Both the position numbers and the translations under genes were made by a program. Below, piece after piece: positions 59,451-64,000 of a stretch of DNA of 64,000 nt. The DNA is from Providencia sp. (GTDB lineage Bacteria > Pseudomonadota > Gammaproteobacteria > Enterobacterales > Enterobacteriaceae), in contig NZ_DOEH01000015.1 of NCBI RefSeq assembly GCF_003533305.1, forward strand, positions 62,001 to 126,000, in the 5' to 3' direction. How positions within the stretch are numbered: the stretch's first letter is position 1; each line of letters opens with the position of its first letter. The notes under the pieces were generated by a model. It was not told the origin of the DNA. It saw nothing but the letters and a program-made list of their open reading frames with translations, and did no database searches.

Positions 59451-60128
59451 ATGATGGTTTTTTTGACTATTGCTATTGCACATTTTATTGCTTTGATAAG
59501 CCCTGGGCCAGACTTTTTACTGATAATAAAAAGTACCCTGAATAATACAAAGCGAGTTGCATTTGGTGTTATTTCTGGGATTGTTGCTGCAAATGCGATC
59601 TACATTGCTCTATGTATGGCGGGGGTTGGCGCTATATTGGCGCAGTCAATTACGACAATGATTATTATAAAGTTATTTGGTGGATTATTCTTAATATATA
59701 TCGCATGGCAGGCTCTACGAGCAAAGAAGCAGGATTATGCCTTTTTGATGGCTAATGCAAAAGAATCTAAAAATGAATATATTCAGAGCTCATTCAGCAG
59801 AGAATTTATGGTTGGGCTGTCATCAGGCTTACTTAACCCTAAAAATTTATTATTCTATTTAAGTCTATTTACTGTTGTGCTCGATAGTCAGGATAACTCA
59901 ACTCTGTTTAAAGTCGGTATCGCCGTTTGGATGGTTTTGGCTGTATTGGTCTGGGATAGTCTTGTTATGTACATTTTAACTAGGCCGGTGATTCGTAATC
60001 AATTTAGCCGCTGTGCTTATTGGATTGATAAAGTTGCTGGTGTCATCTTAGGTATTATAGGGCTGAAAATTGTGCATTTAGCGTTTAAAGAGACCGCATA
60101 CTTAAGGTTATTTTTGAATAATAAATAA
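59451..60128 (+). CDS. LysE/RhtB-family amino-acid exporter
   Basis: A LysE-superfamily exporter of about 225 aa with six hydrophobic segments. The N-terminal signature AHFIALISPGPDFLLIIKS and the central GLSSGLLNPKNLLFYLSLF are diagnostic. I start at ATG 59451; a TTG 33 bases upstream is in frame but adds non-family residues. Substrate is unknown. It begins within 40 bp of the third icd tail, so is the first chromosomal gene beyond the insertion array. Confidence 0.88.
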   Translation: MMVFLTIAIAHFIALISPGPDFLLIIKSTLNNTKRVAFGVISGIVAANAIYIALCMAGVGAILAQSITTMIIIKLFGGLFLIYIAWQALRAKKQDYAFLMANAKESKNEYIQSSFSREFMVGLSSGLLNPKNLLFYLSLFTVVLDSQDNSTLFKVGIAVWMVLAVLVWDSLVMYILTRPVIRNQFSRCAYWIDKVAGVILGIIGLKIVHLAFKETAYLRLFLNNK

Positions 60129-60310
60129 AATCATTTAAGAGACTCGTAGCGACAGATGTAGAATAACTAGCGATAGAAAAGGTTGGGAATGTAGATATAC
60201 AAAAATAATATAAATATATTATTTTTATATATTGCAATTTATGAAGTTCAGGAGTAGTAGTTATGTTAATACCTTCTTGAAAAGATGTTTGGTAACCTAG
60301 GAGGCATTGC

Positions 60311-60640
60311 ATGCATACTGATAATATAATTTCCCAAGTAGTAGGATGTAACATTAAAAAACTAAGGAAGGACGCAGGCTATACAATTAAACAGCTTGCA
60401 CAATTAATTAATAAAAGTGAACAACAGTTACATCGATATGAAAGAGGGATAAGTAAAATTGATGTAGATACATTAACAGCTGTATTTAAGGTACTAGATG
60501 TTAATATAGCGGACTTTTTTACTCAATTAACAGGGGATGAAATAAATGTTGATTCAACAGGACCTATATTCGTGACTCAAAATAAGTATTTAAATGCCAA
60601 GCTAGTCTTCGAAGTTGAGACGGCGGGTATTAACTACTAA
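60311..60640 (+). CDS. MrpJ-like HTH transcriptional regulator
   Basis: A 109-aa XRE-type protein with the HTH at about residues 13-45 (GCNIKKLRKDAGYTIKQLAQ) and the motif SEQQLHRYERG. That motif resembles the conserved SQQQ-SRYERG of Proteus MrpJ proteins, which link fimbrial expression to flagellar repression. Size and C-terminal extension also fit. No fimbrial operon is in the window, so it would be an orphan paralogue. Target genes are inference. Confidence 0.7.
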   Translation: MHTDNIISQVVGCNIKKLRKDAGYTIKQLAQLINKSEQQLHRYERGISKIDVDTLTAVFKVLDVNIADFFTQLTGDEINVDSTGPIFVTQNKYLNAKLVFEVETAGINY

Positions 60641-60650
60641 TCGTGATCGA

Positions 60651-60677
60651 TAGCGCCAGTTGCAATAGTTGGCGCTA
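60651..60677. terminator. hairpin after mrpJ-like gene
   Basis: TAGCGCCA (60651-60658) pairs with TGGCGCTA (60670-60677), 10 bp after the stop; a TTTAAAATTTTTT tract follows. Confidence 0.75.
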
Positions 60678-60680
60678 CCT

Positions 60681-60857
60681 TTAAAATTTTTTATCAAAAT
60701 ATTCTACAGTTTCAGTTTTTGTGCCGCAGGCTGTTAATTGCAATTCTCCGATATCTCTTGAAGCATTTTTCTCAAAGTTCAAATAATTAATTTTTATTTA
60801 TCAGATGCTGAATAAGATCTTTGTAAGGTTGATTAAATCCAAAAGGTTGCATTGGAT
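60681..60857 (-). pseudogene. possible frameshifted small coding remnant
   Basis: Two overlapping minus-strand frames join with a one-base shift: NPMQPFGFNQPYKDLIQHL, then YLNFEKNASRDIGELQLTAC and GTKTETVEYFDKKF, stopping at 60681-60683. Composition looks coding, but neither half is long and I know no family. Chance is not excluded. Confidence 0.25.
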
Positions 60858-60870
60858 TTGTTTAATTGAA

Positions 60871-61152
60871 TTACTTAATAGCCTCAACTACTTTTTTAGT
60901 TGTAGAGGTTTTCTTTTCAATACTATCTTTTTTTTCAAAACTATCATTTTTGATTTTTTTTGAATCAATATCTAAGGCATTATCAATTTTATTCGTTGTT
61001 TGTGTTTTAACTGCTTTTTGAGTGTCACAATTACCAGAAATGCCGATTTTTTGATCGAGCATTTTATTTCGAGCTGCTTTTTTAAAATCACATTCAGCAA
61101 ATGTGTATGTCGATAGTGCAAGTAATGAGATTAACAATCCTACTTTTTTCAT
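60871..61152 (-). CDS. small secreted Lys/Thr-rich protein
   Basis: A 93-aa protein with a clear signal peptide (MKKVGLLISLLALSTYTFA, cleavage before ECDF). The mature start CDFKKAARNKMLDQKIGISG contains one of two cysteines, and the C-terminal half is a low-complexity Lys/Ser/Thr tail, probably disordered. The ribosome binding site (AAGGAG-like on the minus strand) is weak. No function can be assigned. Confidence 0.6.
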   Translation of the reverse strand: MKKVGLLISLLALSTYTFAECDFKKAARNKMLDQKIGISGNCDTQKAVKTQTTNKIDNALDIDSKKIKNDSFEKKDSIEKKTSTTKKVVEAIK

Positions 61153-61339
61153 AAAAAATATCCGACAGAATAAAAAGGAGATGATAAGTTAAAATTGATA
61201 TAAAACAAGCAAGTAAATGTTACAGAGTTTTGTTTTTTTAAGATTTTGTCAGTTTATCATATTGTAAGTAAATATACTTAAATGAGTATATTGAAAAAGA
61301 TGAATGATTGTTTATCTGTCAGCTCACATGTGCAGTTAC

Positions 61340-62215
61340 TTATATAAAAACCATACAGCCGTTATCTTGCAGTTTCTCTATAATTTTTGGCTTCTGGGTG
61401 AAATTGTTCCATCGTAAGTCGAGCTTGGCTAGCTGTGGCAAATTAATCAGGCTATCAGGTAAAGATGTAAGTTTATTTGCACGTAAATCTAAGTATTGGA
61501 TGGGTAACATTTCACCTATTGACTCAGGTAATGTAGTTAATTTATTGAATCTAAGATTTATTGTTGTGACGTTTTTTAGTTTAGATATATTTGAAGTGAT
61601 TTCTTGAATTTTGTTATTATTTAAATCCAAAACTCTAACTTCTTTTAAGTTAGCGATATCATCAGGAATTTCTGTGATCAAGTTATTCATTAAATGTATT
61701 TCTCGAGCATTTATAAGTTCAGTTACAGAGCCAGAGATATCCGTTATCTGATTGTTATATAACCTCAATTCTCTCACATTCTTTAATGCAGATAACCAAT
61801 GAGGTAGTTGTTGTAATTTATTATCAGTTGCATTGAAATATAATAAATTTTGTAGTGCAGAAAAAGAGTCAGGTAAGTAATTAATGCCATTATCACTGAT
61901 ATAAAGAAATTTTAATTGATGAAGCTTACCTATTTCATTGGGAAAGTGCTTGATATTGTTATGCCCCAGATCAAGCATTTCTAGATGTTTTAAGTTTTCT
62001 ATTATTGCGGGAATCTTAGTTAATTGATTACAGGATAGGTTTAAGACTTTTAAATTTTTACATTGACTCAAATGCGATGGAAACAGCGTTAGCATATTGT
62101 TATAAGCACTTATTACAGTATATAAAAATGGTGACTCAATGCATGAATCTATTTCTATATGACTCCCTGAGTCTAAATTTAACTCAGATTTTGATGTTGA
62201 GTGCTGGTGTAACAT
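61340..62215 (-). CDS. leucine-rich repeat protein
   Basis: A 291-aa protein made of about ten 23-residue leucine-rich repeats of the LxxLxLxxNxLxxLPxxIxxL type, for example LKVLNLSCNQLTKIPAIIEN and IQYLDLRANKLTSLPDSLIN. There is no signal peptide, membrane segment or attached catalytic domain, and only about 30 residues precede the repeats. Bacterial LRR proteins of this form are protein-binding modules and some are secreted effectors; neither is shown here. Neighbouring genes give no clue. Confidence 0.8.
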   Translation of the reverse strand: MLHQHSTSKSELNLDSGSHIEIDSCIESPFLYTVISAYNNMLTLFPSHLSQCKNLKVLNLSCNQLTKIPAIIENLKHLEMLDLGHNNIKHFPNEIGKLHQLKFLYISDNGINYLPDSFSALQNLLYFNATDNKLQQLPHWLSALKNVRELRLYNNQITDISGSVTELINAREIHLMNNLITEIPDDIANLKEVRVLDLNNNKIQEITSNISKLKNVTTINLRFNKLTTLPESIGEMLPIQYLDLRANKLTSLPDSLINLPQLAKLDLRWNNFTQKPKIIEKLQDNGCMVFI

Positions 62216-62575
62216 ACCTATTCCTTTTTATCCTATTGCATCGAGTATATATGGTAGGTTACTTCATGAATTTTAAGAAGCTAATAATTTAGCAAAGCAA
62301 ATTAAAACGGATATTTATTATGCGATAGCTTAGCTTAAAACATAAGATAAATTAATGTCATTTTATTCAGATGCTCCTACAAATTAATGGGTCGTATACT
62401 ATGTGTAGGTGTATAACTACGTAGAATTTAAGCGTGAAATAAAGTAATAACCTAAGACTGTCTTTAATCAATATTTAAAATGCCAACAAAGATAAAATGT
62501 ATTGAATATAGGTTAAGGTCATAGTTATACTGGTGTGCATTTGTACAGTATTCATAATTATATGAGGGAACAACA
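62216..62575. other. intergenic region between LRR and monooxygenase genes
   Basis: About 360 bp, AT-rich, divergent promoter region. No ORF, repeat or operator that I can support. Confidence 0.4.
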
Positions 62576-62866
62576 ATGTTAAAAGTTATTGCAGAGGATT
62601 TTATTAAAACTGAGGCATTAGATATTGTGCGACCACTTTATGCAGAACTGGTGGCAGCAACGAAGCGAGAGCCATTATGCATCAGTTATGATTTATATAT
62701 TGATCAAAAAATTCCGGGACATTTTATTTTTATTGAAGAATGGCCAAATCAAGAAGCGCTTGATATCCATTGTGCTTCTGAGCATTTCAAACGTTTGGTC
62801 CCGATGATTAATCAATATAAAAATGCAGAACCACGGTTTCTTTTGATGAATAGTTTTGACAAGTAA
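62576..62866 (+). CDS. ABM-domain (antibiotic biosynthesis monooxygenase) protein
   Basis: A 96-aa protein of the ABM/YgiN dimeric ferredoxin-like fold: AEDFIKTEALDIVRPLYAEL, then REPLCISYDLYID, FIFIEEWPNQEALDIHCASE and HFKRLVPMI. Family members act on quinones or are stress-associated; substrate here is unknown. GAGGGAACAAC precedes the ATG. Confidence 0.8.
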   Translation: MLKVIAEDFIKTEALDIVRPLYAELVAATKREPLCISYDLYIDQKIPGHFIFIEEWPNQEALDIHCASEHFKRLVPMINQYKNAEPRFLLMNSFDK

Positions 62867-63033
62867 TTGTTGATGAGTCACTTTTACTGACATATAGCTA
62901 AAGTAGGGGAGAAAGTGAATTTATTTCAATTTTCTCTCTTTATGCATAAGCGTTGATGTCTTTTAGTAAGATAAAGCTAATTTGAACGCTATTTAGTTAA
63001 ATTTATATCCGCGACTAGTTAATCATCAGTTGA

Positions 63034-63073
63034 ACCCTATATAAGTTAGTAAATTAGCTTATATAGGGTATTT
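63034..63073. terminator. bidirectional terminator
   Basis: CCCTATATAAG and CTTATATAGGG form a perfect 11-bp stem with a 12-nt loop, between convergent genes; TATTTT follows on the plus strand. Confidence 0.8.
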
Positions 63074-63086
63074 TAGTTGTTATATT

Positions 63087-63929
63087 TTAACTTGGAAAAG
63101 TAAGTTGCAATCCAGCGCCGACTTCTTTTACAGGGGCGTATTTGGCTAAATGAATTTTGGCATCGAGATCTGTACAGTGGCACGGGTGAATATGGTCTAA
63201 ATCTTGTTGATTAAAATAATTTCCGGTCAAGTTTAAAACTTCATCTGATGCTTTCTGTAAATGGAAGCCGCCTATAACAGTTACAATTTTATCTATATTC
63301 GTTATTTCTTTTGCATATTCAACGATATTACAAATACCTGAATGTGAGCAACCTGTGATAATGATCAGTCCTTCTGATGTTGTTATTACAAGGGCCGTAT
63401 CATCCAATACATAGTCATCTATACTGTTATTATTCTGATCTATAGTCGTTCCAATCGGTTCTTTTCCTTCAAAACTATTATTTCGTGGAATTTGCCCTAA
63501 GAAAATGACATTGTCGGATATAGGATAAGGTTTCGTGGCCTCAATACACTCAAAATACGCTGAAAGTATATTTTTAGTTGTATTAGTGCCAATGATTTTT
63601 GCTTGATAATTTTTTGGACGTAGCGCATCAGGGTGATAAATTAATGACTTTTTTTGTTTTAATTCAATATTTCTGCGGTCAAAATGTTGAAGTAAATGGC
63701 TTAGGCCCCAAGTGTGGTCATTATGACCATGTGAAAGGGCTAAGTCGGTTATATTCGCAAGATCTATATTGAGTATTTGAGCATTATTAATGAAAATATC
63801 TGAATAACCTGTATCAAATAGTATTTTTTTACCATCGGCTTCGATGTAATAGCATACTCCAGGTTCGCCACAGAAATAGCTATCTATTAGTGTATTATTA
63901 TCAACAAGCACAGTTATTTTTAGCGTCAT
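63087..63929 (-). CDS. MBL-fold metallo-hydrolase
   Basis: A 280-aa metallo-beta-lactamase-fold protein with the metal motif LSHGHNDHTWGL, then the GCSHSGICN and IGGFHL motifs and a late HPCHCTD. This set is characteristic of the branch related to archaeal RFAP-synthase-like MBL proteins. The actual substrate is unknown. It is preceded on the minus strand by an AT-rich promoter region that runs to the window edge. Confidence 0.8.
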   Translation of the reverse strand: MTLKITVLVDNNTLIDSYFCGEPGVCYYIEADGKKILFDTGYSDIFINNAQILNIDLANITDLALSHGHNDHTWGLSHLLQHFDRRNIELKQKKSLIYHPDALRPKNYQAKIIGTNTTKNILSAYFECIEATKPYPISDNVIFLGQIPRNNSFEGKEPIGTTIDQNNNSIDDYVLDDTALVITTSEGLIIITGCSHSGICNIVEYAKEITNIDKIVTVIGGFHLQKASDEVLNLTGNYFNQQDLDHIHPCHCTDLDAKIHLAKYAPVKEVGAGLQLTFPS

Positions 63930-64000
63930 GTTTTGCTCATACGGTTAAAATTTGAATAATTATTAATGTTATATCAGATAAAATATTAAAAATATTCAAT

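Overview
The window is a low-GC (roughly 38-40%) enterobacterial chromosome segment. Gene order and protein sequences point to the Morganellaceae, most likely Providencia. The first three quarters follow the E. coli rluC-to-icd backbone closely, but with family-specific changes: an UmoD/YcfJ-type protein beside ndh and an MrpJ-like regulator near the right end. Genus is inference; no 16S or marker search was possible.

Layout. 1-345: leader between rluC and the presumed divergent rne. 346-8232: rluC, yceF (minus), yceD-rpmF-plsX-fabH-fabD-fabG-acpP-fabF, i.e. 23S rRNA modification, L32 and the core fatty-acid operon. 8382-16156: pabC-mltG-tmk-holB-tatD-type-hinT-ycfL-lpoB-thiK-nagZ. 16157-20413: an insertion relative to E. 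coli holding an OprD-family porin and a lipoprotein 5'-nucleotidase behind a perfect CRP site. 20414-23460: ndh with two FNR boxes, then an UmoD/YcfJ-like gene. 23539-30376: mfd (minus) and lolCDE. 30469-33684: a CYTH protein, yqhA, cobB and an unusual SDR, in the places of E. coli nagK and potABCD. 34174-43601: pepT, roxA, phoPQ, purB-hflD-mnmA, nudJ and rluE. 44860-46113: icd.

From icd onward the DNA is accessory. A 12.66 kb element (about 46162-58822) sits in the 3' end of icd, bounded by a 209-bp direct repeat of the icd tail (6 mismatches). A P21/e14-type integrase and an 80-aa excisionase lie at its left end. The interior is two collapsed lambdoid 'lysis-to-terminase' segments. Each retains Rz/Rz1 remnants, a set of cargo genes and a terminase small subunit, and each has terL cut off just after its 5' end. 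The first also keeps a sequence almost identical to the lambda cosN core. All head, tail, replication and repressor genes are gone. Cargo includes a LexA-box-controlled repeat protein, an entericidin/41-aa/Blc-lipocalin cluster, several lipoproteins, small membrane proteins, and a terL-fused unknown domain ending in a G8 tract. Beyond the element lies the scar of a second, older insertion: a degenerate integrase C-terminus (58885-58974) and a third, more diverged icd tail (59316-59413).

59451-64000 carries a LysE/RhtB exporter, an MrpJ-like regulator, a small secreted protein, a leucine-rich-repeat protein, an ABM-fold monooxygenase and an MBL-fold hydrolase. The most novel-looking material is the SOS-box gene, the terL-fused G8 ORF with its neighbouring lipoprotein, and the collapsed two-phage architecture itself.
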